From Elmis aenea (taxonomy: Eukaryota; Arthropoda; Insecta; Coleoptera; Elmidae), in assembly GCA_947652605.1 (NCBI GenBank), contig OX393581.1, forward strand, positions 25,662,788 to 25,726,787: 64,000 nt of DNA, written 5' to 3'. The first letter of the stretch is position 1; each line of letters opens with the position of its first letter. The notes beneath the pieces are model-generated. The model worked only from the letters and a program-made list of their open reading frames with translations, had not been told where the DNA came from and did not search any database. Both the position numbers and the translations under genes were made by a program. Shown one piece after another: positions 1 to 12,700 of the stretch.

Positions 1-107
1 GAATAATTAGATTTAAATATGCATATTATAAAACAAATTTTTTAACATTCTATCGTTCTGCCGGTCAGTTCATCAAATTTTGGTAATTTATTATTGTTTT
101 ATATTAA

Positions 108-869
108 CCCTTTAACTGACAATGACGAGCTCAGTTCTTCAAGGGTTTTGTGTGTCCAAACTGGTCACCAAAACGTCTGGTTTATTATGCAACTTAACAA
201 TATGTATCTTAAACTGAGAGACCCTATAGCAGAATCATCCTCCGGAACCGAATTTCAGATGCTCAAATTAGTGCAGTGTTGCCAAAATAAACAAAAACGT
301 AATTTTATTAAATTTGAAAATTATGCGTTTTTTATTTTTGCTTATGCGTAAAACTCAATAACTTTTTTGTTTATTATCGTATCTCGGCGATTTTTTCATT
401 AAATTATTCTCTTTGATCGGCTAAATCGCACTGTGTGAAACAATTATTCTTCACGAGATTTTATAACTCTGTCAAATAACTTTAAAAAGCGACCTCGTAT
501 ATTTTGGAAAGCGAGAGCAGCGTTAAATGCAGGGCTTCGAACCGGAACTGAACCGAAAACCGGAAAAAAACGTTATTTTTGTCGGAACGAAAACCGGAAC
601 TGAACCAATATATATTTTTTTAATTGAACCGGAACGAAAACCGAAACGAAAAAAATTACGGTTCGAAGCCCTGGTTAAATGTCACATGCGCAAACTTTTT
701 TTATTTTTATAATTAGGTCACTACTATATCGAGACGAAATTGTAATTAAATAATAGCGAAGTTTTTGCAACAGAACTTAGATATCCCTAAAGGTTTAAAA
801 GATACGCCCTTTTAAATAAATGTCAATTTTTAATGACAACTATGATAAATTAATTTGCCAGTTAAAGGG
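108..869. mobile_element. piggyBac-like MITE, copy 1
   Basis: The element is bounded by TTAA on both sides (104-107 and 870-873). Its ends are inverted: CCCTTTAACTGACAA on the left matches TTGCCAGTTAAAGGG on the right. A TTAA target and ends starting CCC are the piggyBac hallmark, so it is read as a non-autonomous piggyBac-type element. No transposase frame is visible. Two more copies lie at 21235-22346 (opposite orientation) and 41726-42716; all share an internal stretch around 215-290. A hAT-type MITE (530-673) is inserted in it. Confidence 0.7.
530..673. mobile_element. hAT-type MITE, copy 1 (144 bp)
   Basis: The ends are CAGGGCTTCGAACCG and its reverse complement, and the flanks are a perfect 8-bp duplication GTTAAATG (522-529 and 674-681). 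The body is nearly one hairpin built from CGGTTC/GAACCG-type repeats. An 8-bp duplication and CAGGG ends are typical of hAT elements. It carries no coding sequence. The same family occurs at 32505-34210 and 42193-42564. Confidence 0.88.
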
Positions 870-1120
870 TTAAACAATAATAATTACTAAATAGTTAAAA
901 GCTATCGTTAACTTCATTTTTCATGTTATTCGGCATCTAAGGATGTATTAATAAGTGTAGTAATTGTATTTGTTTAAAGTTATTTTATTATTTGTTACTT
1001 TTAAGCATTCCAATATGTAAAACTGAAAGTTTTGTGTGCACCTAAAAATTACAGTTAAAAATTGTTATTTTGTTAATAACTTTAAACAGCAGATGTAAAT
1101 TTTTATTGAAATGAAAATAT

Positions 1121-4100
1121 TTAAATTGATTTTTCTTTTTTTTGTTCACATTTTTGCTTTGAATCTAGACTGGCATTTAAGTTACCTAAAAATAAATTAT
1201 AAAATAAAAATGTTAAAGATGCATGTACACATTTTTTCAGCATTATTAGACTTACCTCTGGTGAAAAGGAATCTTTCAATGTTAACTGAAGGTGACTCAA
1301 AAAGTAAGAACCATCCTAGTGCCACTACGGCACTATAAAAAAATGTACTAAGGAAATGACTTATCTGAAAGTACCATCCTAACTAAAATAATTAATTTTA
1401 ATTTGTTTAAGATCTCACCACGTTTGAAGCACTAAAAATTGTTGGCATTCTTTGAGAATATATTAAAAAATGTATAATCGGTTTGTGGACCAGATACATA
1501 CTAAAAGATAGGCGACTCATAACTTGATAGATAGGCCAAGAAAGGAACCAATTGATTGGACCTAAATATATAAGTATTTTTTAAAAATTGAATTTGTTAT
1601 TTATATTTACTAGAGTTTGCTGTTTTTCCCAATTCATGTTTAATTGCGAACCTAATTCTTAAAATACCTCCATATCCTGTACTGCATGCATAAACGACCC
1701 AAGTTAATCCCAAAGCGAGACAAGGTCGCATAAAAGCATTGTACGATGCATTCAACCATATGTTATAAACTTTTGTTGTGAGAATGTTGTGACCCCCAAA
1801 CGAGCAAGCAAAAATAACTACCAGAGAAACCATCCAAAGACTAAGAACCAGTGCCTAAGAAACAGTTGTATGTGAGCAGTAAGCTTCGAAAGAATTTATA
1901 CAGGGTGTCCCAGATAACATTTCCAGCATGGGGATCTTGCTTATTATAAGAGATACAGGTTTGTTTAAATGTGATGAATTGTTCCTTGGTATGAGAGGAG
2001 CAACAATCAATTTTTAAAAACACAATTCCTCGTGCTTCAGATGTTATAGCAAAAAATATGAATATTTCCAATTTCTTTTTTCTCTCATAACTTTTTTGTC
2101 TTAATCATTAAAACAATTTTATTTGTACTTTCTTAAGGCACTTTTTAATGGAGAATGTAACTGTTATTTTAGATTATTTTTGACACCTACCATTTTCGAG
2201 ATATTACCCCTAATTTCATTTTTTCTTATAGGCCGCGAAGTTGGCTATGAAATAGTTGAATGTGCTTTTTTTTCCTCTTTAAAATGAGATATTACTTGCT
2301 ACATTTATTTTTATAAATAAGTCACAAAATCAAGAAAAATCATATTTTACCCAACACTTATCAAGTTATCTATGAAAATAAAAACAAAAAACAACTAATT
2401 AAATGTCAAATGACATTTACCGTTTGTCTGCGCTAAAATTTATTAGAATTTCACATTATTGTTGTGTAATTCGATAGTCTTTGTAGTAATTGTTATAATG
2501 ATGGCAACATTTAAAAATAGCGATTAATTTGACATGTTGAGATGCTACATTCTTTGCCATAAAAACTGTGAAGAAGCTGAGCGAATATAATAAGAGCTAT
2601 ATTCCGAGAAAAGGCAACGAAGGATGCGTAATTACAAAAATTTGGAAATAAATTTAAAAGTATATGGTTTTTTCGACAAACCAACCAAAAATCCAAAACA
2701 AATCAATAATTAATTAGAATTATTTATTTTACCCAGTTTCTATTGTAAATAATGTGGCATTTCAACATATAAATTTTTAATTAGTTGTAAATGTGCCCAT
2801 AATTATATAATAACAAATTTGCTACAAAGACTATCGAATTACACAACAATACTATAAAACTCTAATAAATGACACCGCAGACAAATGGTAACTGTCATTT
2901 GACACATCATTAGTTATTTTTTCTTTTTATTTTCATAGATAGCTTGATAAGTGAGGTAAAATACGATTTTTCTTGATTTTGTGACTTATTTAAAAAATAC
3001 ACATAGCAAGTTATATCTCATTTTAAAGAGGAAAAAAAAGCACACTCAACTATTCCATAGCCAACTTCGCGGCTTATAAGAAAAAATGAAGTTAGGGGTA
3101 ATATCTCGAAAATGGTAGGTGTGAAAAATAATATAAAATAACAGTCAAATTCTCCATTAAAAAGTGCCTTAAGAAAGAACAAATAAAATTATTCTAATGA
3201 TTAAGACAAAAAAGTTATGAGAGAAAAAAGAAATTGGACATTTTTATATTTTTTGCTATAACATCTGAAGCACGAGGAATTTTGTACTTTTAAAAATTGA
3301 TTGTGGCTCCTCTCATACCAAGGAATAATTCATCTAATTTAAACAAACCTGTATCTCTTATAATAAGCGAGATCCCCATGCTGGAAATGTAATCTGGGAC
3401 ACCCTGTATAATGTTTAAAAATAGATAGGAGTACTTTTTATCACCAAACCTTAATTTAAACAAAATCAATATTTTCTGTACAATTAATTAATTCATGCTT
3501 AACATTTTACAAAACTTGAAAGTTTATAAACCTTGTTGAGTTTTGGAAATCCATTTCTTTGGACATGAAACAGTAAATATCCCAGGGCCATCCCTATTAA
3601 CCAAGGAGATAGTCGAGTGTGTGAAATGTAATAATATTTATTAAAATAATCTTGCATGTTCCTAAAAAATAGTCATTTAAAACTGTTAAAACTGGTGTGT
3701 ATGATAATATTTACCCATAAGGGCTAACCAACAATGCAGGCAGTTGATATTTCCAAGTGATATCAAAACTGATGTACATTGTTAGTAAGAGCAAACCACC
3801 CATTATAGTGAATACAGTTCTTGGCCGTTTTTGGAGTGGGACGAATAGAAATGGTGATAAAATTGTAAAGTGCATATAAACTGATAAGTACCACGTTGGC
3901 GTATTACACTAAAAAATTAATTTACAGTTTAAGGAACATTTTTTAAGCTCAAAGTATCGTTATTCGTTATACTCGTATAATAGGTATACATATAATATAC
4001 AGGGTGGCCTATTTTCGATGCCCATATCTCGGTTATTATCAGAGATAGAAAAAAACTAAGTGCGTAGTCTCGATTTATTTTTTCGAGAGAAATTCATTGC

Positions 4101-7100
4101 CGTAGACAAATTTTTTATATCTTTTTTAATTTTCGAAATATAGCCAAAAACAGATTTTTGTCAATTTTCAAAAATTTTAAAAATCTCGCTTAAACGAAAA
4201 GATACAGAAAAACATTAAAGACATTTTTGGATTGGTTTTTTGTCCTTAATAAGAAAGCGATGTTCAATTGTTTTTTACTCATATCAATACTGATATATTA
4301 CACCTAACTTTCTTATTTTAAATGGCAACCATAAGCAAATTATATATTTTTGAAAAGCGCAAAAAATAACCTTTCGATTCATGTCAAGGCCAACTGTGGT
4401 TGCCCTTTAAAATAAGAAATTTGGGTGTTATATATCAATATTTGTATGAGCAAAAAAAATAACATCGCTATCTTATTATGGACAAAAAACCATGCCAAAA
4501 ATGTCTTTAAAGTTTTTCTCTATCTTTTCGTTTAAGCGAGATATTTAACATTTTTGATGTCTTTTTTAATACTCGAAATATAGCTAACATCATTTTTGGC
4601 ACTTTTCTAAAATTTTTGGCATGGTTTTTTTTGTGCTTAATAAGATAGCGATGTTCAATTGTTTTTTTACTCATACGAATACCGATATATTACACCTAAC
4701 TTTCTTATTTTAAATAGCAACCTTAGTTGGCTGACATGAATTGAAAGCGTATTTTTTGCGCTTTTCAAAAATATATAATTTGCTTATGGTTGCCATTTAA
4801 AATAAGAAAGTTAGGTGTAATATATCGGTATTGATATAAGTAAAAAACAATGGAATATCGCTATCTTATTAAGAATAAAAAATCATGCCAAAAATGTCCT
4901 TAAAGTTTTTTTCTATCTTTTCGTTTAAGCGAGATATTTAACATATATGAAAATTGACAAAAATCGGTTTTTGGCTATATTTCAAAAATTAAAAATATAT
5001 CAAAAATCTGTTTACGGCAATGAATTTCTCTTGAAAAAATAAATCAAGACTACGTACTTAGTTTTTTTCTATCTCTGATAATAACCGAGATGCCCTGTAT
5101 GGGCATCGAAAATAGGCCACCCTGTGTCCAAAAGGTATGGAATATGCTATATATCTCAGTAAATATCTACTTTAGGGAAAAATGTTTTGAATAAAAGTTG
5201 TTTGGTACTTAGTTTTCCATCATAAGACAAAATTTAAATATTTTTTTCGAATAACAAAAGCGCAATGGAAAACAATTGAATTTTTTTAAATGGTAAGGTA
5301 CCCCTATATTATACTCATTTGATAGAGCATTTTTTTTCTCTTTTCAATGATGGGGTCACCTTAAAAATAAAGTTTATGCTAAGAGGCCGGAGAATATCGA
5401 AAATTTAAAAGATCGTATTAGAGAAATTACACCTGAAATGGTTGGGAATGTTATAAACGGGTTTAAAAACCGAGTTTATCATTGCCAAGCTGTAAATGGT
5501 TCACAGTTTGAACACTTATTGTAGATTTCGTCAAAAAAATTTAGTTCTTATGATGTTTTTGTTAGAAATAAATACTAATCAATTAAAATAATTTTTGCGT
5601 TTTTCTCAAAAAGTTGCCCAAGTAAGGGTACTAAAGTTTTGAATCATTGAAAAGAGAAAAAAATTCTCTATCAAATGAGTGTAATATAGGGGTACCTTGC
5701 CATTTAAAAAAATTCAATTGTTTGTCATTGCGCTTTTGTTATTCGGAAAAAAATATTTAAATTTTGTCTTATGGTGGAAAACTAAGTACCAAACTACTTT
5801 TGTTCAAAACATTTTTCCCTAAAGTTGATATTTACTGAGATATATAGCATATTGCATACCTTTTGAACACACTGTATACTCTCAAGACCATTGGGTCTCT
5901 TTTGCATTAAAAACAATGGCCAAAGATTCACAAATGATTAAAATACACACTTGGAGTAATCAGAAAAACTGTTCTGATTTGAGCCTTAAAGACATAAATA
6001 ATTTTTGAAAACAGCTTTTAATATTCTTAAATTATTCAACCTGCACAATCATTTTTAATTTTACAAATTGCCAGTAAAAATATGGAAATTTTGCTTTTGG
6101 TTTTGATACTTACCATATTGTCTACGTTGACGTAATTTTGAATGAAAAGTAATGTAGACCACCAAAAGTTCTGACAGGGCTGTTGTAGATCTTTACTTAT
6201 TTTGTACCAATAAGGCCCAGAACCCAGATATGGAGTTAAAGTTGCTATCACTAATAGTGTTATAGCATATGCTGGTACTATTCTAAAATAAAAAGGGTTT
6301 ACAAGTTTTGTACCTAAAACGATTTCTATTTGATTCAGTTCCTCATAATTTTTTCTCTTCGTTTCGATATAGTTTTGCTTCAGGTCCCTGTTTTGTTATA
6401 TCCTTACCTTAGAACACGATGAATGACATAGGTTTTTATTTCAAACTGTTTTCCCTTGCTTGTAGCGTGCATGTGGCCATAAACTAAAAGTAATCCGCTA
6501 ATAAAGAAAAACGTATCAGCACCTGCTGGCGAACCAAAAAGGAACATCGATGTTGGGGATCGACACCACTGCAATCACAAAAAAAACAACTTATAATTTA
6601 AACAACGTATTTAGGATATAACTAATATTGACAACAGCCAACAGCTACATTTTACGGTCTGTTATGGTAGTTAATGGATTTTTTCTTGAAAAAAGCGCGA
6701 CTATAAGATTTTTTCCAAAAAAATATGCAATGTGTTATACTCATTTATCAATAACAAAGATTATCCTACTTTATAAACATCATGAGTGTTATATACAGGT
6801 CCTCTAGTCGATGCGACTTCAAAGACATGAAATGCTATAATCCATATCAAGCATATAGTCCTTAAACCTTCCAAACAGGACAACTGGTCAGGACTATTGC
6901 TAACTGCAAACATTTTTTTACCATTTGATAAAACGGAAAAGGCTGTACACAATATATTTGATGATTCTGTAAAACAACATAAAACTGACAAGAGGCCCAA
7001 CCAAAAAGTATTTGTCTTACTTTTTTTGGAGTATAACAAATACACATCGTATATTGTTGAGGATATGACGAGCATGGTTACAACGACAAAGAAAGTTCTA

Positions 7101-7778
7101 AAACACACAAGACAACTATAAGTAACCGCAAGTGATCTAAACACATTTAAATTTCCTTATTACATCGTCAATGACGCTTCTGTTGTGAATGGTAATTCCA
7201 TGGTATTTTTTGTCTGACAACGGTCATCTTCGAACTCAACTACCATATTTTTAACATCAGTAAGTTCTGAAAGAAATTTAGACAGCACTTTGGCTGCTTC
7301 AGGAGCTATGCAAGCTGAAGGTATACATGCTGCCCAAGTTACTTTAGTATTATACATTTTTAATAATCCGAGGCAGTATTTTCCTTGAATTTGATCAACG
7401 CATGCATCAGACGAATTGTTTTTATCGCAGTGGTTCTTGGGTAGATCTTTATTAATCTCCGTGCATTGATCAAAAGCGCCCATATCGGCGTAATTACCGG
7501 AAAATATACCAGATTGTAATTTGGAAGTGGCGTCAAGCACTAAAAATAAGAGACATTTTATTAAAATGTTTATATTTAAATATAAAAATATCGTTACTTT
7601 GAAGGGCCCAAGTTTCTCGATTTCTTATGGCCGTTGCATAAGTTTTGAGTTCCTTTGAGCACTGGGTTTCATCTTTTGGAATGCTGTTTTGCAAAATTTC
7701 TGATAAGGTGCTTGTGAAAGTTTCAGCTTGCAAAGATCCAAGTAAAAAAATTAAAATAACACACAAATTAAACAACAT
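1121..7778 (-). CDS. nrf-6-like: nrf-6-like acyltransferase-3 membrane protein, paralogue A
   Basis: Eleven exons, listed 5' to 3' on the minus strand: 7778-7598, 7539-7164, 7136-6770, 6568-6408, 6282-6114, 3908-3715, 3661-3532, 1854-1668, 1561-1419, 1364-1256, 1185-1121. They sum to 694 codons (693 residues). The start at 7778 opens a signal peptide (MLFNLCVILIFLLGSLQA). Residues of about 40-185 form the cysteine-rich NRF domain. After a first membrane segment come acyltransferase-3 features: LEGLRTICLIWIIAFHVF, then ADTFFFISGLL, a GSGPYW loop, a W-rich segment and ESPSVNIER near the end. The family is nose-resistant-to-fluoxetine-like: polytopic membrane proteins thought to move or acylate lipids; the substrate is not predictable here. 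The 2.2-kb intron between exons 5 and 6 holds two foldback elements and the 1.6-kb intron between exons 7 and 8 holds a third. The last 65-nt exon is the least certain: it fits by phase and a TTTTAG acceptor and has only a short charged tail. The exon-3 acceptor could also lie slightly downstream in the same frame. Confidence 0.9.
1901..3406. mobile_element. Foldback element with decayed transposase N-terminus
   Basis: Ends CAGGGTGTCCCAGAT / ATCTGGGACACCCTG are inverted and flanked by TA (1899-1900, 3407-3408). The two arms mirror each other for about 580 nt each, up to roughly 2483 and 2822. The unpaired centre reads, on the plus strand from about 2499 to 2700, as a start followed by FDMLRCYILCHKNCEEAERI and, after stops, ELYSEKRQRRMRNYKNLEIN. 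This resembles the N-terminal helix-turn-helix of DUF4817-type insect transposases. It sits in an intron of the first nrf-6-like gene. Confidence 0.82.
4000..5124. mobile_element. Foldback element, no coding content
   Basis: The left end CAGGGTGGCCTATTTTCGATG is mirrored by CATCGAAAATAGGCCACCCTG at the right; TA precedes the left end. Arms extend several hundred nt and contain further internal inverted repeats. No transposase sequence was recognised. Its right end abuts the next foldback with no spacer. It lies inside the large intron of the first nrf-6-like gene. Confidence 0.8.
5125..5874. mobile_element. Foldback element with intact transposase C-terminal tail
   Basis: The arms read TGTCCAAAAGGTATGGAATATGC on the left and mirror this at 5850-5874; the left terminus has lost its first bases where it joins the preceding element. 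Between the arms, about 5370-5524 on the plus strand, an uninterrupted 50-codon frame reads KVYAKRPENIENLKDRIRE and ends NGSQFEHLL, then TAG. That is the usual C-terminus of Tc1/mariner-like DDE transposases of the DUF4817 type. The rest of the transposase is missing, so the element is non-autonomous. Confidence 0.8.
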
Positions 7779-8192
7779 TTTCTTGGAGTAAATATTTATA
7801 CACTGTTGCTTTAATATAGTGTCGATTTTAAGGTTTATTTGGATCAAGTCGCTACTTTTAATTGAAGATTAAAGATTACAAGCAAATATTTACTTTGCGT
7901 ATCATAATTGCTTAATGTTGAAATAGATTTTGTCAAGTATGTAACAAGCCCAGTGACGTATGTGAATTTGTTTTCGAGTAATAAAATGCACAAAAAATCA
8001 AAAATTTATGGTTCTAATTATTATAAAATGAACTATTTGTTTTGGACTGTATAGGTAGCTATTCATAGTCCGGTTTCCGGTAGTATGTATAATCAGATAA
8101 GCAATCAACCTTTTATTGTTATGATCTATAAATTGTGGATTAAAACGTTTGATAGATTTTATTATCTTTCATGTAATTATACATTTCTTATA

Positions 8193-8878
8193 CCGGGTGT
8201 AAATGAAGTGTGGTACACCCCCTTTTTTTTCTTTAGTTTTGATTTTAAATAAATGAAATTTTAGACATATGATATGTGCAAAAAAACGGGCTTTTTGAGT
8301 CATTGCACACATTTGTTTCACTTCCGGTTTCGCCGGAAATGACCCCAACTTTGTTATTTTAAATGGAACACCCTGTATATTTTTATATTTTTGGAAAGAG
8401 GAAGTGATTTTTGATACAACTGCAATATTTTCGTTAATTTTTATAACCTCAAAATTTTTTTAAAACAAAATTTAGTTTTTTATTAAGAGTGCCGTGACCT
8501 GCACAAATTGATTTTTATTATGTCAACAATTGTCCAAAAAACGTTTTTGTAAATTTTAAACGATATTTAGGTTACTTAGGCACCCTTAACAAAAAACTAA
8601 ATTTTGTTTAAAATTTTTTTTAAGGTTATAAAAATTAACCAAAATAGTACATTTGTATCCAAAATCACTTCCTTTTTCCAAAAATGTAAAAATATACAGG
8701 GTGTTCCATTTAAAATAACAAAGTTGGGGTCATTTCCGGCGAAACCGGAAGTAAAACAAATGTGTGCAACGGCTCAAAAAGCCCGGTTTTTTGCACATAT
8801 CATATGTCTAAATTTTCATTTATCTAAAATCAAAACTAAAGAAAAAAAGGGGGTGTACCACACTTCATTTACACCCGG
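8193..8878. mobile_element. Foldback element, CCGGGTGTAAATG family, copy 1
   Basis: Ends CCGGGTGTAAATGAAGTG / CACTTCATTTACACCCGG are inverted and flanked by TA (8191-8192, 8879-8880). The arms are nearly the whole 686-bp element, and inside each arm is an ACAGGGTGTTCCATTTAAA box like the ends of other foldbacks. A second copy is at 20011-20741. It lies between the upstream end of the first nrf-6-like gene and the 3' end of the second. Confidence 0.85.
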
Positions 8879-9741
8879 TATATTGTATAATTTAGTGGGA
8901 GTAAAGAAGTGTGCAAAATAAATCTAATAAAACGAAAACCATGCAAAAATTCAAAAGATTTTGGTCTTTATATTTTCGAAAAATGTTAGATAACCTAATG
9001 CATTTTTACATTTAGTTTGTTATAAAACGACCTAAAACAATTTTTACAACCGTTTAAAGTTTTGAAAACATTTTCAAGTGTATATCACTGCATTTGTTTA
9101 TGGCGAAAATTCTAAAGTTTTTCAATGGTTTTTATATTATCTTAAAGTGTTAGCAACCCCCAAACAATACATTTCCACCTTTATTTAATTTTTTTTTAAT
9201 GGCCCCAAACAATTTTTTATAGCTCTTTATAATTTTGAAAAAGTTTCAAGTATTGGTTCAAAAGTTTTGCAAAAATCTTTATATTATCTGAAAATGTTAA
9301 AGACACTTTACGTAATGCATTTTCACCTTTATTTTGTTTAAAAACGTTCCAAATGTTGTTGTAGTAACCGGAGCGACCTTTCAAGAGTATTTATAGCCTT
9401 ACATTGTTTTTTCCCTACAAAAGTTGTTTAAATATATTGAATATATTAAAGAAGTAATAATATACCGTGTGTTGTTTTAAAAAATCCAAAGTTTGTGTCA
9501 ATTTTGAACAATTAGTAAACGTCAAAAAAAATCCAAATAAATAAAATTACAATCAGAAAAAATACTGCAATGTATTAAAGTAGGTTAAATATACAAAAAT
9601 ATATCAGTACAATAAATAAATAGATTTGTGTCGATTACACGACGAACAGATTGAAAAGCAGAAGTGATTAGATGCGATTTTAATTTTTATTAAACCGCTT
9701 TATTAATAATTTCGTTATATGTGAATATCGTGGTAGAACCC
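8879..9741. other. Intergenic, AT-rich, no gene seen
   Basis: No conserved frame or splice-bounded exon was found. Loosely repeated phrases around 8930-9400 (GTTTTGAAAA, TTTTCAAG, ATATTATCT, each repeated several times) look like old tandem-like decay. The 3' part probably holds the 3' untranslated region and poly-A signals (TTTATT on the plus strand near 9699) of the second nrf-6-like gene. Confidence 0.4.
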
Positions 9742-12700
9742 TTAAACTTTACGTCTCAAACTGGCTCTTGGTATAGTCATAGTGGTTGTTGCTGTGCTTG
9801 TGATAGGTGCCTGAATTTTTTTCGCTAAAAGAAATGATTGTTAACATAAGTAAATACAAAAATGTATTTCCAATCTTACGTTTAGCATCACCCAGTATTA
9901 CTTTTTCTATGGTTATCATAGGGGACTCGAACGCCAAATACCAAACGGCTGCCACGACAATTGAAAATATAGCATGCCCACACCAAATATGAATCTAAGA
10001 GAAAGACAAGCGATAAATCTTTTGTTTTCGTTAAGAATCTAGCTAGACAATCTAGACAAAGCTTCGCTAATAAAATTTAATCGCTACGAACATCTTCAAT
10101 TTTATTTGTAAATTTATATATTACCATTTGGAGTTCACCAAAAACGTCCGGAACTCTTTTAGAAAATGTCATAATATACATTATGGGCTTGTGGACGAGG
10201 TACATGCAAAACGTCAAGCGACCCAAAATTTCAAAAGATGATTGAGACAAAAAGGCGTTAATAGGTCCTAAAATTTGAAAATAATTAAACGAAATAAATA
10301 AATACATATATAAATCGTACCTCCATAGCCTGTCATGCAACCTAAAATAACCCAACACAATCCTAAAGCCCATGTCGGTCGGATTAACGAAATGTGAAGA
10401 GCATTCTGTACTCTTTTGTAATCTGGTCCTCGCAAAGTGTCATGTCCAGCAAAAATGGCGCAAAGAAGGAGTGCAAAAGATATTCCCCAAAGAGCCAAAA
10501 CAGTGACCTAAGTTGCACAGAAATTCTAATTTACATGGGTTCATGTTTGTTGCTGTATGCGTTACCTTGCCGAGTTCAAATTTAATTCTTTTTTGTCTTA
10601 TTTCGTGCATAACATATCCCAATATTAACCCCATAATGAAAGTTGTTGTACGTGTGTGAGTGAGATAATAATATAACTCGTTGTATTTATCTTGGTCTCT
10701 GGAGGAAAAAAATATGCATAGTCAGTAATTGAAACATGCGATCACTATTTTAAACACAATAAAAAATTTGTCCCTATTCTAATAAAATTCAGATATTAAG
10801 GTGAAATATTTTGAGTCGTTAATAAATCAATTTGTAATGATAAATGCTACTCACCCATCCGGATTTGATAAAATTGCTGTCAGTTTGTTATCATAGGCCA
10901 CGTAAAAAGGAATTCCAATGGAAACTAATATTAATAAGCACAGGAACCCTAAAGTATATTTTGGCCATCTGCCAAGAACAAAAAGTATCAATGGACAAAC
11001 TATTACCATTTGCATGTACACGCAGAGATACCACGTTGGTGAAATGCACTAAAAATAAAATTGCTTATCAATGAATGTGGAAATTATTTAAAAAAGAAAA
11101 CCTTGGGAGGTATAATTTTTTTTGTTATTTCTAGGTTTTACTTACGGAATGATACTTTTCTGGGTTAACATAATTTTGCACATAGATCAGTGCAGCCCAC
11201 CAGTATTCTTGGCAGGGATCCTGAACCTTAGATTTAATTAGCGGCCAGTAAGGTCCAGATCCAAAATATTCCATCAGAGTGGCATTAACTAAAATTGCGA
11301 ATCCTAGAGCAGGCGTTAATCTGCAAAAATTACCACCCACCTAAACTATTTTACACTTTATAATAATTAATGGATCACACACATAAATGTTGCATTTATC
11401 TATGATATTTTTTATTGACTTGGAGCTTGTTTCTGTAAATAAGTATTAATTTTTATGTACATTAAAAAAAATAGTAACACATTATCAATTCTAACTACCA
11501 ACTAACAAAGAAAAAGCCATTTATGTAAGTTAAAAAAAATGTAAATGTTTACTAATCACAAAAAAGTTCTCTATAAAATATTATTAATTGTGATTACGTA
11601 CTATCTGTTTATTGATGTATTGTTACAATAATTGTGATTGATGTGGGATTGTTATTAATAATTGTGTTATTGTACATACATACCTTGCGAATCGGTGTAC
11701 ATAGTACTTAATGATGTTAAATTTGATTCCTTTCTCTCTTGCCCTTAAATACGCGTAAGTAACGAGCAGTCCACTTATTACAAAAAATGTATCCACTGCA
11801 ACAGTTGAACCTATGACCATCATGCTCATAATCTTATCCATCCACTGAAAAAATGAAGATTAAAATTAATTTTTGTGGAAAAAAATCCTTGAGCCAATAA
11901 TTTGGTTGTTTAAATAAAATTTCTTCAATAAATTCAAAAGTATTTAAATTTGATTTAAGCAAGATTTAGTTTAGAAAGTGTAAATATAGTAGACATATTA
12001 TTTGCTCAACTTTTTGTTTTGGAAAATAAAAAGATTTCGTGCAAAATTTTTGATCATTTTGAAGAGCTGTTTTTTTTTTGAAGTTTTTGAATAAACTAAA
12101 GGTTGATATGTATGGCTTAAAATGTTTTTAACAGTTTCGAAAATAATGGAGGCAATTATTATACAAACATTTCGAATGTTTGCTGAGAAAAAATAACCAG
12201 CCTTATAGTGCTCGAATTTTAAAAAAAAATTTAGAAGTGTAAATAAATTTAGATTTTTTAAAGAACAGAGTTTATATATCTATTGCTCACAGTGTGTATA
12301 AGAGCTGTTGAATTCTTTCTGTTTTAAAAGTTCAAGCAAAACGGTATGACTTGGTAAAAATTTAGATTGCAGTTACCTCGTTTACATCAACATTATTTGA
12401 GACTGGTCCTTCAAAGAACACGACATGTGTATGAAACTGAAGTATCCACATTATACTATTAAATCTGATTCCTTCTAAAAACACTAGCTGCTCCGAAGAA
12501 CCTGTACTGACAGCTCCCAATTTTTTACCGTTATTTAATACGGAGAATGCAATGCATATTATGTGAACAGGCTCTAAAAAAACAAAACTAATTTTAAAAA
12601 ACATGTTTGTGGTGGAAATTAGTGGTTCTCAACCAGTGGGGCGCGTCCCCTGGGGGTACGCCAAATATCTGAAGGGGGTGCGAAGAAATGAATGGGAAAA

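Noticed and set aside
7897..8190. Extra 5' exon of the first nrf-6-like gene
   Set aside because: The signal peptide at 7778 gives a natural start and no splice-compatible upstream coding sequence is present.
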